Assembly: GCA_022578965.1 (NCBI GenBank)
Contig: MU400532.1
Location: 62,001-126,000 of the forward strand
DNA length: 64,000 bases
Direction: 5' to 3'
From: Xylaria sp. FL1777
Lineage: Eukaryota; Ascomycota; Sordariomycetes; Xylariales; Xylariaceae
In this document: piece by piece, positions 12,602 to 21,268 of the stretch
Layout: each line of letters starts with the position of its first letter
Numbering within the stretch: position 1 is the first letter of the stretch
Notes under the pieces: model-generated
Database searches by the model: none
What the model was told of the DNA's origin: nothing
The model's input: only the letters and a program-made list of their open reading frames with translations
Program-made: the position numbers and the translations under genes

Positions 12602-12609
12602 CTATAAAA
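12602..12609 (+). promoter_or_regulatory. TATA box of the APH-like gene
   Basis: TATAAAAC lies 89 bp upstream of the ATG at 12698, a normal distance for a fungal TATA element with a short leader. The start context CAACAATGG is a good fungal Kozak match. Confidence 0.5.
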
Positions 12610-12697
12610 CGATTGTACCCCGCTCCTAAACGAGTCAACAGCTCATTGTTCCTAACAAAGGCTTCACCATAACTCGAAACGAAAGAAAGTCCCAACA

Positions 12698-13537
12698 ATG
12701 GCCTCATATACACCTGTTAAACTGCCTTACTTTGCCCCTGCCCCGGCTCCACTTCCCAGTTATGAAGAGATAATCGTCCAAGAGCCTCCGCATATAGCGT
12801 TTCAATTAGAGCGTCGGGTCGTTAGGTTTGGTGATCACTTTATTGTTAAATACGGCAGAAAGATCGATTTTGCTGAAGGTGAGAACATGCTGCTTGTCCG
12901 GCAGTATACCAACATACCCATTCCGACGCTTTATGCCATGTATGAACACGAGCCTAGTGGTAACAAAGTCATTATCATGGAGTATATCGCAGGTCAAGTA
13001 CTAAGCAATTGTTATGACTTTCTTAATGCCGAGCGCAAAGCATCAATCGGATCCCAGCTGAGACACTATTTGAACGAGCTGCGTATGATTCCTTCGCTAG
13101 GGTTTTACGGGTTACCGGGTGGTCGTCCATACTTACCCCATAATTGGATTTTCAAAAACGGCGCAGGACCGTTCTACTCGGCCGGCGATTTTCTCGAGGC
13201 GTACCTCGAGTCTCAATTCCCAGGATCGAGTAAGTTATTCGAAGATTTAAAGTCCCAATTCCTTGAGTTATCCAAGAATCACGACGCGCCAGTTTTCACG
13301 CACGGTGATCTCCAAACGCAAAACATCATTTTGCGCGAGGATGGATTGATTTGCATCATTGACTGGGAAAGTGCCAGTTATAGCCCCGAGTACTTCGATT
13401 TCTTTTGCTATGGCACTTACGATATGGTGGTTTCGGGATTATCTGAGGGTGACAAAGATTGTTATCTTGCGTATGCCAAATTGGTTGACGTAATCAACAA
13501 GGTGTGGGAGATTGGCATGGCCAAAGACATAAAGTGA
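12698..13537 (+). CDS. Aminoglycoside-phosphotransferase-type (APH) kinase-like protein
   Basis: Single exon, 279 aa. Protein-kinase-like fold signatures are in order: nucleotide-binding Lys51 (FIVKYG), Glu62 (EGENMLLV), hinge MEYIAGQ (95-100), catalytic loop HGDLQTQNIIL with Asp204 and Asn209, and the metal-binding IIDWE with Asp222. These are the hallmarks of the fungal APH/choline-kinase-like family. It phosphorylates small molecules in some members, but the substrate of this clade is unknown and antibiotic resistance should not be assumed. The segment YSPEYFDFFCYGT after the DWE motif is typical of fungal members. There are no introns, and no neighbour suggests a pathway. Confidence 0.85.
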   Translation: MASYTPVKLPYFAPAPAPLPSYEEIIVQEPPHIAFQLERRVVRFGDHFIVKYGRKIDFAEGENMLLVRQYTNIPIPTLYAMYEHEPSGNKVIIMEYIAGQVLSNCYDFLNAERKASIGSQLRHYLNELRMIPSLGFYGLPGGRPYLPHNWIFKNGAGPFYSAGDFLEAYLESQFPGSSKLFEDLKSQFLELSKNHDAPVFTHGDLQTQNIILREDGLICIIDWESASYSPEYFDFFCYGTYDMVVSGLSEGDKDCYLAYAKLVDVINKVWEIGMAKDIK

Positions 13538-14326
13538 GGAGGTCTACGCGTGTAATCGAACTGTTTACACGCTGGAGTTAGCAATTACTGAAAAGAGTAA
13601 GATTCCAGTTCATGTTTCAGGAGCATGCAGGGGCAATCAGACCCAAAACCTGCCAAAAGGGGAAAATAGTGACTCCAGGGGACTAACTGTAAAAAAGAAA
13701 TAAAGAAACTATTAGATTGAAACTTGTCTTTCTCCTATTTTAAATAAGTGTATAATATACACCCAGTTACCCAAACCTGCCGAAGCAGATATCGGATTTT
13801 CCTTCTTCCTTTTCAGTCTGGCCCTATCAAGGGCTAAACAGCTCGGTCTGGGACTTATGGCACATTACATATTAAATCCGTGTCCTGAGTTCACTGTGTA
13901 TAATAACGTGAGGGAAGCTTCCAATCATAAAGAAAAGACTGTAACTCAATGAATCGTTGAACGTGCTAAACACCTTGTACCCTCCCCAAATGCGTGGTTC
14001 GGTGAGACACCGGGGTCGTCCTACGGCAATTGAGACTGTCTCTCGTATCCCAGGTAAGGCTATTAAGCCGTCAATTATGTGAGACATATTGGTGGACTCT
14101 GGAGGTTAGGAAGGGCGGACCAATTGCATATAGAGTCAAGAACAGCCACCAAGCTCGGCAGCAGAAGCGGGCAATGGACCCTGGCAGCCATAACAAACAA
14201 CAGGTTGTTGTATTCTCAATCTCCCAATTCCAAGCCCTGATACCAGCCCTTGTTATGGGATCATTCCTGCACACTATTAGGTGAGCCGTATCTTTCTCCC
14301 ACCCCAATACTCTACTCCCGATATAA
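13538..14326. other. Convergent intergenic region
   Basis: Between the APH-like gene (+) and the membrane-protein gene (-), both ending here. No gene seen. An AATAAA near 13699 could serve as the polyadenylation signal of the APH-like gene. Confidence 0.5.
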
Positions 14327-15709
14327 TTACAAATCTGCTATAACGCTGCTCAATTGGAACCTAGCCGGCCACGAACTCCTTAGACCAAAGACGGCCGTCA
14401 TTGCTACTCGAGATGTAACCCTCTTTGTAGGATCGAGCAAAGTGAAATCGTTTACCAAATCCTCAACTGATAGCACCCAGTGTCTGCCAGCCCCGCCTAC
14501 TGAAAACCGAGTTTGCCATAGAATATAGGGCATCCAAAACTGCTTCGCATGGATGACAGCAAGGATACTAGCAGCTCTCAACAACCAGTGGAAGAAGAGG
14601 AGCAATGCTGCGGCAAAGATCCTCCCGTTTGGCATGATCTTACCTAAGAAAGGTACAATTGGACCATTGATGACGGTGATATACCAGCTATTCTGGGGCA
14701 ACACCGAGGTCATTGCCACTATACAGCCACAGGCTAATTGGTAGGCCGTGTATGCCAACAAGTGCATCGCCGTCGCTCTGATAAGTTGCCATACCAAAGT
14801 CATCTGCGGGTCGACGAATCGCCATCCTTTCATAGCCCATTTCTCCGCCTTGGCCATGTACAGAATCTCGAGTAGCCACAAGAGAACTAGTAGACAAAAT
14901 TGAATCACAATAGGTACACCGTACTCGAACCACAAAGTTCTTGGATCTGAAATTTCGTCTGAACCCGGAGTTGGGAGGCATAACCACGAAAGAAGCTTAG
15001 GGATGAAGTCCACCGGTATCGCGAAGAAGAAAGATAGGACCGGACTGATGACTCGCTCAACAGATATCTGGATTAGCTGGTTGCTTAGTTCAATGAAGAA
15101 AGTAGCGAAGTAATCGATGGTGATGATGGCCAATCCCTGAAGTGTCTCACGTATGGATTCCCGTCGGTTTGTCGGATCTGTGAACCACAAGAAATTTTGG
15201 TGTGCGTCCCGGAGGGGCTCACCGTCCTCGTCAAGCTGTGCCCAGTGGAAGCGTTTGATCAGAAGAACTGCTATCCTGTCTTCCATCTTCTGGGAGGCCA
15301 TTAGGAACTGAATGCCTAGAAGGCTCCCGGCAATTTCAAAGCTGAGAGTACTCAGTACTGCGGCTCCTACGGTTAGGAGAACCCTGCCTAACACACGCCC
15401 TACCCATGGCGGATAGGGGTAACCCTCCTCGAACAGCCAGCCTGTGTCAACGCCATGGTGGACAGCCACGACCAACACGAGGAAGGCGGTGCAAGACCAC
15501 GTCTCATCGATATCTCGTGAAAATGGCGCGGGCCTGACATCGTTCGTCACAAGATCTATCGTGTACGGGGGGTTCACGGCTGGTATGATATTTGCTCCAC
15601 GGTGAACAATGAGGTTATACCAGTAAGTCCAGTAGTCGAGGTGTCTTTGTAGCTTTGGAGGAGGTCGCGGAATATCATCCTCGACTCTAGAGTTGTGAAC
15701 GTCAGCCAT
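14327..15709 (-). CDS. Orphan polytopic membrane protein
   Basis: A single open frame of 460 codons from ATG 15709 to TAA at 14327. I recognise no named family. Hydrophobic segments suggest about six to seven helices: near 70-88 (CTAFLVLVVAV), 105-135, 195-240 (TIDYFATFFIELS; VLSFFFAIPVDFIP), 265-288 (VIQFCLLVLLWLLEILYM), 318-343, 352-372 and 375-398 (FAAALLLFFHWLLRAASIL). Aromatic-rich N-terminal LDYWTYWYNLIVHRG and acidic loops such as QLDEDGEPLRDAH are conspicuous. The composition and length are those of a real protein: no low-complexity runs, hydrophobic blocks regularly spaced. A lineage-restricted fungal membrane protein is the safest call. An intron at either end cannot be excluded. 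Confidence 0.65.
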   Translation of the reverse strand: MADVHNSRVEDDIPRPPPKLQRHLDYWTYWYNLIVHRGANIIPAVNPPYTIDLVTNDVRPAPFSRDIDETWSCTAFLVLVVAVHHGVDTGWLFEEGYPYPPWVGRVLGRVLLTVGAAVLSTLSFEIAGSLLGIQFLMASQKMEDRIAVLLIKRFHWAQLDEDGEPLRDAHQNFLWFTDPTNRRESIRETLQGLAIITIDYFATFFIELSNQLIQISVERVISPVLSFFFAIPVDFIPKLLSWLCLPTPGSDEISDPRTLWFEYGVPIVIQFCLLVLLWLLEILYMAKAEKWAMKGWRFVDPQMTLVWQLIRATAMHLLAYTAYQLACGCIVAMTSVLPQNSWYITVINGPIVPFLGKIMPNGRIFAAALLLFFHWLLRAASILAVIHAKQFWMPYILWQTRFSVGGAGRHWVLSVEDLVNDFTLLDPTKRVTSRVAMTAVFGLRSSWPARFQLSSVIADL

Positions 15710-15788
15710 GTGAACCCCAAATTCGAAATATGAGACGATAGATACAGGTATCTCAATATTGTCAGTAGAATCGTAATTTCAATTCGCG

Positions 15789-16175
15789 ATGGCGATCAGA
15801 CGGGAGAGTTGCTGCCTCACAATGACCCATATAGAACGACCGCATTTGGACATATCAAAGAGCGAGTTTGCAGTGCGTTTCCAAATTCCAATAAAGGGAC
15901 GACACTTTATGTCATCAGATTCTTTTTTTAGTATCGAACTACAAAGGGAACCACAACTCACAAACAGTTTGCAGCAACTTATACAAATAGTTAAAACTCC
16001 GATTACGTTGGTTAGGTATAGACAAGAAGAGAAGATACAGAACTTGACAACTCCGTTCAAAGCATTACTAGAGAACTGCAACTTATCACAGCACATATGG
16101 CGAAATGGTCAAGGGGATAAGACAAGTAGTCCCGGTTGCGTTCGACAATTAGCTGAAGACCTACCTCTTGATTGA
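15789..16175 (+). CDS. Possible small hypothetical protein or gene remnant
   Basis: An open frame of 128 codons, ATG 15789 to TGA 16175. The middle and end have protein-like composition (SFFSIELQREPQLTNSLQQL, then LTTPFKALLENCNLSQHIW), suggesting amphipathic helices. I cannot assign a family. It lies head-to-head with the orphan membrane protein (ATG 15709), so it may instead be promoter DNA, or the last exon of a decayed gene. The complementary frame over the same bases is also open (105 codons), which lowers confidence. Confidence 0.3.
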   Translation: MAIRRESCCLTMTHIERPHLDISKSEFAVRFQIPIKGRHFMSSDSFFSIELQREPQLTNSLQQLIQIVKTPITLVRYRQEEKIQNLTTPFKALLENCNLSQHIWRNGQGDKTSSPGCVRQLAEDLPLD

Positions 16176-16580
16176 CAATATTGGGGGAGTTGGATTGGTG
16201 AAAATGTTAGCAACTCACACAATCAAAGCAATTCAGGCCCTGGAAAACAATTCCTGCCCTATACTTTAGCTTGACTTGGTTCAAGTATGTCATTTGCCAA
16301 GCTCAAATTGTTTTGTATATGTATGCTAGGTACATTGTAATCGTATTCATTTCCTAAGAAATTCTAGCGGCGTATTAAATATCTTTGCTTCCTCTATTTT
16401 TTCTATTACAATTCTAGTCACACTTCGAAGACATTATTCCTGGACAGTAGTAAACCAAGAGATAGCTTGATGAATGTATATGAAAGTATTTTTATATACC
16501 AACAAGATGCACTTACATAAGCTACGTACAGTGGATTTTTCAAAATTGCCAAGAGAAACTGCCCTAGGTAGGTAGGTACA

Positions 16581-16681
16581 GTGATGGTTGCACACCCGGG
16601 TGCCAGTATGAGACTACTAATTGGGAGTTAGGTTCGATTCCTGACAGCGCTATTGGTATTCGCTAGTTAGCTCATCTGGTA
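16581..16681 (+). repeat. 101-bp direct repeat, copy 1 (tRNA-shaped)
   Basis: Identical to 16895-16995 except for two bases (G/A at 16586 versus 16900, A/T near 16613). It holds a T-arm-like hairpin TTAGG-TTCGATT-CCTGA (16628-16644), matching the Pol III B-box GGTTCGATTCC. CAGCGCT-A follows it, and this can pair 6 of 7 with AGTGATG at 16580-16586. The span 16580-16652 is 73 nt, exactly tRNA length, with a D-arm-like GCAC/GTGC stem. The unit ends with TAGCTCATCTGGTA, which matches the tRNA A-box. I read it as tRNA-derived, possibly SINE-like, not as a working tRNA gene. Confidence 0.6.
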
Positions 16682-16758
16682 GCGCTGTCACTCGAATGCT
16701 AAACTTCTTAGAAGGCCTGGGCTGAGTAAAAAACTCCTAAGGTTGCCGGTTCGAATCA
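16668..16758 (+). other. Degenerate tRNA-like segment (A-box plus B-box)
   Basis: TAGCTCATCTGGTAG at 16668 is an A-box match and GGTTCGAATCA at 16748 a near B-box match (the last base should be C). The T-stem (GCCGG against CAGTT) is mispaired, and no 7-bp acceptor stem forms from the flanks. A decayed tRNA or the head of a tRNA-derived element is likelier than a functional gene. Confidence 0.35.
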
Positions 16759-16894
16759 GTTTCCTAGTAATCCCGGATCCTGTAAGTCTTAAGTCGTAAG
16801 CCGTCGCTTCGTGCACGCTGTAAAATCTTAAGCCTGTTGAATAGGACAGAACGGATTCTGAGAGCCGGGGACGGCTCATGTTAATGGGGGACGA

Positions 16895-16995
16895 GTGATA
16901 GTTGCACACCCGGGTGCCAGTATGAGTCTACTAATTGGGAGTTAGGTTCGATTCCTGACAGCGCTATTGGTATTCGCTAGTTAGCTCATCTGGTA
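16895..16995 (+). repeat. 101-bp direct repeat, copy 2
   Basis: Second copy of the tRNA-shaped unit, offset 314 bp from copy 1 and about 98% identical. Beyond its TGGTA end the sequence departs completely from copy 1 (ACATGTATCC instead of GCGCTGTCAC), so the duplication has a sharp right border. Confidence 0.75.
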
Positions 16996-17357
16996 CATGT
17001 ATCCATACGAAAGGTACATATAGGTGCCTAACAACCTTATGTATACTAACCAGCTCGCATATCAACGGCTTTTGGCGGGGTAGCTCTCTTTTTTTCTATC
17101 CTGGCAATGTACCAAGCCTGGAGGGTGGCGGGTTACTTCTGTGATAGGTACTCGCCATTTCATTTCAAGATGGTAAGCTTTGCTTGATTACTGCACTACA
17201 ATAGAACTCTATCTCAGTCTTTTAATAGAGGTTAGAAGGTCAAATAGAAGGTTTTAGAAAACCCTCATATTATCCTTTTCATTTTCCCATTTGTTTTCTT
17301 TTTCTTCTTCTATCTACCCAACTATTTCAATCTTGCTACTCCGCAGAAAACGAAGCA

Positions 17358-18956
17358 ATGGCTTCTACCAACGGCACGACTACCTTCGACGCAAGCCTTC
17401 CTCATGTGCTCCCTCGCCTTGCAACGGTGCAGTCGGCGACCGAGATCATCGGAAACACGCCCCTAGTGAGACTCAACAAGATCCCGCAATCTTTCGGAAT
17501 AGAATGCCAGGTCTACGCGAAAGTCGAGCTCTTCAGCGCCGGCGGCAGTGTGAAGGACCGGATCGCTCTGCGCATGATCGAAGAAGCAGAGCGCAGTGGA
17601 CGTATTAAGCCCGGCGACACCCTGATCGAGCCCACAAGCGGCAACACGGGCATTGGACTGGCGCTTGTAGGCGCCGTGAAGGGATACAAGACTATCATCA
17701 CACTACCCGAGAAGATGTCCGCCGAGAAGGTGTCGGTCCTCAAAGCCCTCGGCGCCACCATCATCCGCACACCCACTCAGGCCGCCTGGGACGCCCCGGA
17801 GAGTCATATCGGTGTTGCCCGGCGCCTTGTCAAAGAAATCCCGAACGCACATATTCTCGACCAGTACTCGAATGAAAACAACCCACTCGCACACGAGTTT
17901 GGCACCGCCGAGGAGATCTGGACCCAGACTGATGGGCGGATCACATGCATTGTCGCCGGTGCTGGAACCGGTGGCACTATCACTGGGCTGGCTAATGGTC
18001 TGCGCAAGCACAACAAGAACATCAAGGTCGTGGCGGCGGATCCCCAGGGCAGTATCCTCGCCCTACCCGAGGCTCTGAATGAGGAGCACCGGGACGAATC
18101 ATACAAGGTTGAGGGTATCGGCTATGATTTTATCCCAGATGTCTTGGATCAGCACACGGTCGATAAATGGTACAAGACAGACGACAAGGAATCGTTCAAG
18201 CTCGCCCGGAGACTTATTGCAGAGGAAGGCCTACTGGTTGGTGGAAGCTCGGGCAGCGCCATGGCCGCTATGTTAAAGGCGGTTAAGGATCTCGGCCTCG
18301 GCAAGGACGATGTCGTTGTCGTTATACTCCCAGATAGCATCCGCAGCTACCTAACGAAGTTTGCAGACGACGACTGGCTCGCTGCTAACGATCTCCTGTT
18401 GCCTGCTGACGCCGCAGCGAAGTCTGCCGTTGCTGAGAATGGCGGTAGCAACGTTCCTGCTTCAAAGAACGCTCACGACCCCTATGCTGGTGCTACGATC
18501 CGATCCCTGCGTCTGAAGCCCGTGACATCAGTTTTATCGACAACCTTGTGCGCCGAGGCCATTGAGACGATGCGAGACCGTGGCTTTGACCAGCTCCCAG
18601 TTCTATCTGGTCCCGGCGGTAAGCTCGTGGGTCTCGTCACCCTGGGGAACCTGCTAAGTTATATCTCACGGGGCCGGGCCACGGGTCAGAGTCCCGTCAA
18701 CGACGTCATGTTCAACTTCGGAAAGATGGATGAGGTCGTTACAGATTCTCGCGAAGGCAAGGGCGCCAAGAGGCGCAAGTTTGTGGAGATCACCCTCGAC
18801 ACCCCGCTCACGGAGCTCAGCAACTTTTTCGAATGGAACAGCGCTGCCGTCGTTACAGAGCCCGGCGACGGCAAGGGAGATACTCTCAGCAAGCCCGTCG
18901 CAGTTGTCACGAAAGTCGATCTGCTTACTTGGATGGTCAAGCAAGTTAAGGTATGA
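17358..18956 (+). CDS. cys4: Cystathionine beta-synthase
   Basis: Single exon, 532 aa, ATG in CGAAGCAATGGC. PLP-dependent fold-type II enzyme condensing serine and homocysteine to cystathionine, the entry to the transsulfuration route from methionine to cysteine; cytosolic. Seen directly: IIGNTPLVRL (30-39), PLP-linking Lys66 in GGSVKDR, substrate loop TSGNTG (93-98), phosphate-binding GTGGT (203-207), IGYDFIPDVLD, GGSSGSA, and PDSIRSYLTKF closing the catalytic domain. A C-terminal pair of CBS modules covers about 383-530 (VLSTTLCAEAIETMRDRGFDQLPVL; VVTKVDLLTWM). As in yeast Cys4 there is no N-terminal haem-binding extension. The length matches fungal CBS. It is convergent with the SRP-receptor gene downstream. 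Confidence 0.97.
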   Translation: MASTNGTTTFDASLPHVLPRLATVQSATEIIGNTPLVRLNKIPQSFGIECQVYAKVELFSAGGSVKDRIALRMIEEAERSGRIKPGDTLIEPTSGNTGIGLALVGAVKGYKTIITLPEKMSAEKVSVLKALGATIIRTPTQAAWDAPESHIGVARRLVKEIPNAHILDQYSNENNPLAHEFGTAEEIWTQTDGRITCIVAGAGTGGTITGLANGLRKHNKNIKVVAADPQGSILALPEALNEEHRDESYKVEGIGYDFIPDVLDQHTVDKWYKTDDKESFKLARRLIAEEGLLVGGSSGSAMAAMLKAVKDLGLGKDDVVVVILPDSIRSYLTKFADDDWLAANDLLLPADAAAKSAVAENGGSNVPASKNAHDPYAGATIRSLRLKPVTSVLSTTLCAEAIETMRDRGFDQLPVLSGPGGKLVGLVTLGNLLSYISRGRATGQSPVNDVMFNFGKMDEVVTDSREGKGAKRRKFVEITLDTPLTELSNFFEWNSAAVVTEPGDGKGDTLSKPVAVVTKVDLLTWMVKQVKV

Positions 18957-19401
18957 ATGTTAGTCATGCTACTTGACTGCGATGCCCCCTTTTAATGGTT
19001 TTTCTATTATGACATGAATGGTATAGTCGGTGTTCCGGAAACTGTGGCAGGATATTTCAACTTTGGAGTTTAGGAATGCATGTGACAACGGGAGTAGGAT
19101 GGGATTGGGCGGTTCTAGTGGCATCAACTCGCCGTTCTAGACTGGCTGGCTGGCGGACTCATCATAGACAGCAGACTCAACTTTTGCGCAAAGGGATTAG
19201 TGTATTGCAATAACTTGATAAATACGCAGTCCCATCTCATTTTGATTATTTCGAAATCTCTCTAGTGGCAATTACATTCGACGGAATGTCATGGAATAAT
19301 CACTCCGAAGAGCTTATATTCGGTCTATTTATCATTATTCTCCGTGGCTGTACATTAAGTAATTATCCCCGACGTGAGTGAAGCTTTGTGACGCCGTTAC
19401 C

Positions 19402-20310
19402 TTAAATACGGCTCGAAACCCAATCCCACCACTTGTCGACATTACCCTCTAAAACACTGCCGCCAAGAACGTCGACTTCGATGTCGAACTCTCTCATCTG
19501 AGCAAACGTGAATTTTTCCGATCCGTACTCGCCCAACCAACTGTCCTGCTCTTCCGACCCAATCTCATCTGTGCCAACGCCTGAGTCCAGCAGTCCCTTG
19601 CTACGTGACTGCCGTATCCGTCCCAGCTCGGCCTCCAGATTGCTGCGCACGAGCGACGCCGGCAGCGCCGTGAATAGATCTAGCTTGTTTGCGGCAACGA
19701 GGACATGCACGGCATTCGGCGACCTCGAGGTGCGGCCGGAGCCGGCGCGCTTCTGCAGCGCAAGCAGCACTTGGTACAGATACGTCGCAGCGTCCGCAAG
19801 CGAGTCGTCCAGCGTGGCGGCGTCGAGCACGTATATGACGCCCCGCAACATGGCCAGGTCGCCGAACTGCGTCTGCCCCGTCTTGCCGTCGCCGCTGAGA
19901 TGGGCCATCGCGGCGCCCCGTAGTTTTCCGTGGCCCGGCGTGTCGACTAGGTGGAACTTCTTGTGCGAGCCCGGCGCGTCCTCGCGCGCCGCCTCCCGGA
20001 ACGTGGATGCGCCGGCGTCCAACGAGACGGTCAGCTCGACGGCGTGCGGCGCCTGCGAGGTGTGCGTCTCGGCGGCCGCGTCGCCGCGCTCGAGGAGCGT
20101 CAGCAGCGACGTCTTGCCTCCGCCTGCTGGGCCCGCGAGGAGGACGAAGGGGAGGCTCGTGTACGGCGTTTGGCGTGTGATGAAGAAGTGGACGATGATG
20201 GGCACGAAGAACACGATCAATAGCCCCACGATTATGACGGGCTTCGAGGGCGTGAAGAGGTATTCTATCGCATCCTTGAGGTGCTCCATTATCGGCGGTG
20301 AGGATGACAT
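19402..20310 (-). CDS. srp102: Signal recognition particle receptor subunit beta
   Basis: Single exon, 302 aa. Small membrane-anchored GTPase of the ER that tethers the SRP receptor alpha subunit and helps hand ribosome-nascent chains to the translocon. An N-terminal membrane helix at about 24-43 (VIIVGLLIVFFVPIIVHFFI) is followed by G1 GPAGGGKT (60-67), G3 DTPGHG (123-128) and G4 NKLD (208-211). The closing segment DIEVDVLGGSVLEG with C-terminal WWDWV is typical of fungal SRPRB. GPAGGGKTSLL matches the SRPRB rather than the Ras-type P-loop. The coding region is clearly more GC-rich than its flanks, which produces long spurious open frames on other frames. It is divergent from AKR1 across a ~960-bp shared upstream region. 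Confidence 0.95.
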   Translation of the reverse strand: MSSSPPIMEHLKDAIEYLFTPSKPVIIVGLLIVFFVPIIVHFFITRQTPYTSLPFVLLAGPAGGGKTSLLTLLERGDAAAETHTSQAPHAVELTVSLDAGASTFREAAREDAPGSHKKFHLVDTPGHGKLRGAAMAHLSGDGKTGQTQFGDLAMLRGVIYVLDAATLDDSLADAATYLYQVLLALQKRAGSGRTSRSPNAVHVLVAANKLDLFTALPASLVRSNLEAELGRIRQSRSKGLLDSGVGTDEIGSEEQDSWLGEYGSEKFTFAQMREFDIEVDVLGGSVLEGNVDKWWDWVSSRI

Positions 20311-21268
20311 CTTTGCTTCGAGTCGCGGGGGAGGTGAGGGGATAGGATAGGTCGAGGTCGGGCTCTATTCCAGTGGGCGATGAAGACAATGAAAGATGTA
20401 AGTAACCGTTTGTTCTCTATGCGTTTCAATTGGGGGGAAGCGCTGAGTCGCTCATGCTTGTTGGCGTGGAAAGCCGTTGGGGAATCATCTGGATCTTAAC
20501 ATGAAGTCGAGGTGAAGCTTATGAGTGACGTGGTGAGAGTGGCACAATTGATGATGACCTGATAAATCGCCTTATCGACTTCTATCGGTTGCCAAGGCGG
20601 TATTCTCTGTAACCGTGCTCCATACAGTACACTATCCTGGTAAAATAATTATTCGTACTGTATACTATACTGTACTTGGTAAGTGTAGTGGGGATTTCAC
20701 TTTCTAGGGGTTCGAGAACCGTGAGATTATTAAATCTACCTGGCCCCACAGGAGGCTTGTGCCGTTGCAGCCGAAGAAGAGTGGCTTAGCACTCCCTACG
20801 TAACCCGGTACACTACCTAGGGAGGTAATGTACCTATACACGCTACAGTACCGCGATGCCTAGCCCATGTTTGACGTTCTTTATTTCCGATCTTCATAGG
20901 TCGCACACTCATTCTGTGCCCGGTTCTTTGAGATTTCGTACAAGCCTCTTTCTGCTGTCATTCTATTTCTTCAAAATCATTGTATTCGTTTGTTTGCCCG
21001 GCATTATCCATCCACTCTTCTCATCAGCGCAGCATTTCACGTAGCTCTTCCGCCCTCGTCAGCTGCTTGTAAACCTTCTGTGTATATTGCAATAGTTTAA
21101 GCTATCAACGTTTACCTATCTAATCCTGAGAAGGGAGTGTTCAGCGTGGAACGACATGATCATTGACGGCCGCCTGTAACTCCTACCTTGTATGCAGCCA
21201 GATCATCCTAGGCATTATAATCCAACCTGATCGTATACGAACACGTCGAGATCCCATTCGAAAAGCCC
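20311..21268. promoter_or_regulatory. Shared divergent promoter region (SRPRB/AKR1)
   Basis: 958 bp separating two divergently transcribed secretory-pathway genes. Short inverted TACAGTAC.../GTACTGTA-type words occur at about 20622-20680. I see no clear TATA element. Confidence 0.4.

Larger units (their letters stand above)
16176..17357. other. Intergenic region with duplicated tRNA-like unit
   Basis: Upstream of the cystathionine beta-synthase gene. It carries the 101-bp direct repeat described separately and a pyrimidine-rich tract (about 17276-17345, TTTTCTTTTTCTTCTTC type) just before the CBS start, a common feature of fungal core promoters and transcription starts. Confidence 0.6.

Noticed and set aside
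12698..13537. Antibiotic-resistance aminoglycoside kinase
   Set aside because: Fungal APH-fold proteins are a large family of mostly unknown substrate; nothing in the sequence indicates aminoglycoside specificity.
16580..16758. Functional tRNA gene
   Set aside because: The A-box and B-box belong to different partial folds, the acceptor or T-stem is mismatched in each candidate, and no convincing anticodon arm forms.
19601..20389. 262-codon Arg/Ala/His-rich frame and 280-codon Ser-rich frame over the SRPRB gene
   Set aside because: Shadow frames caused by the high GC third positions of the SRP receptor gene, which has all its GTPase motifs in its own frame.
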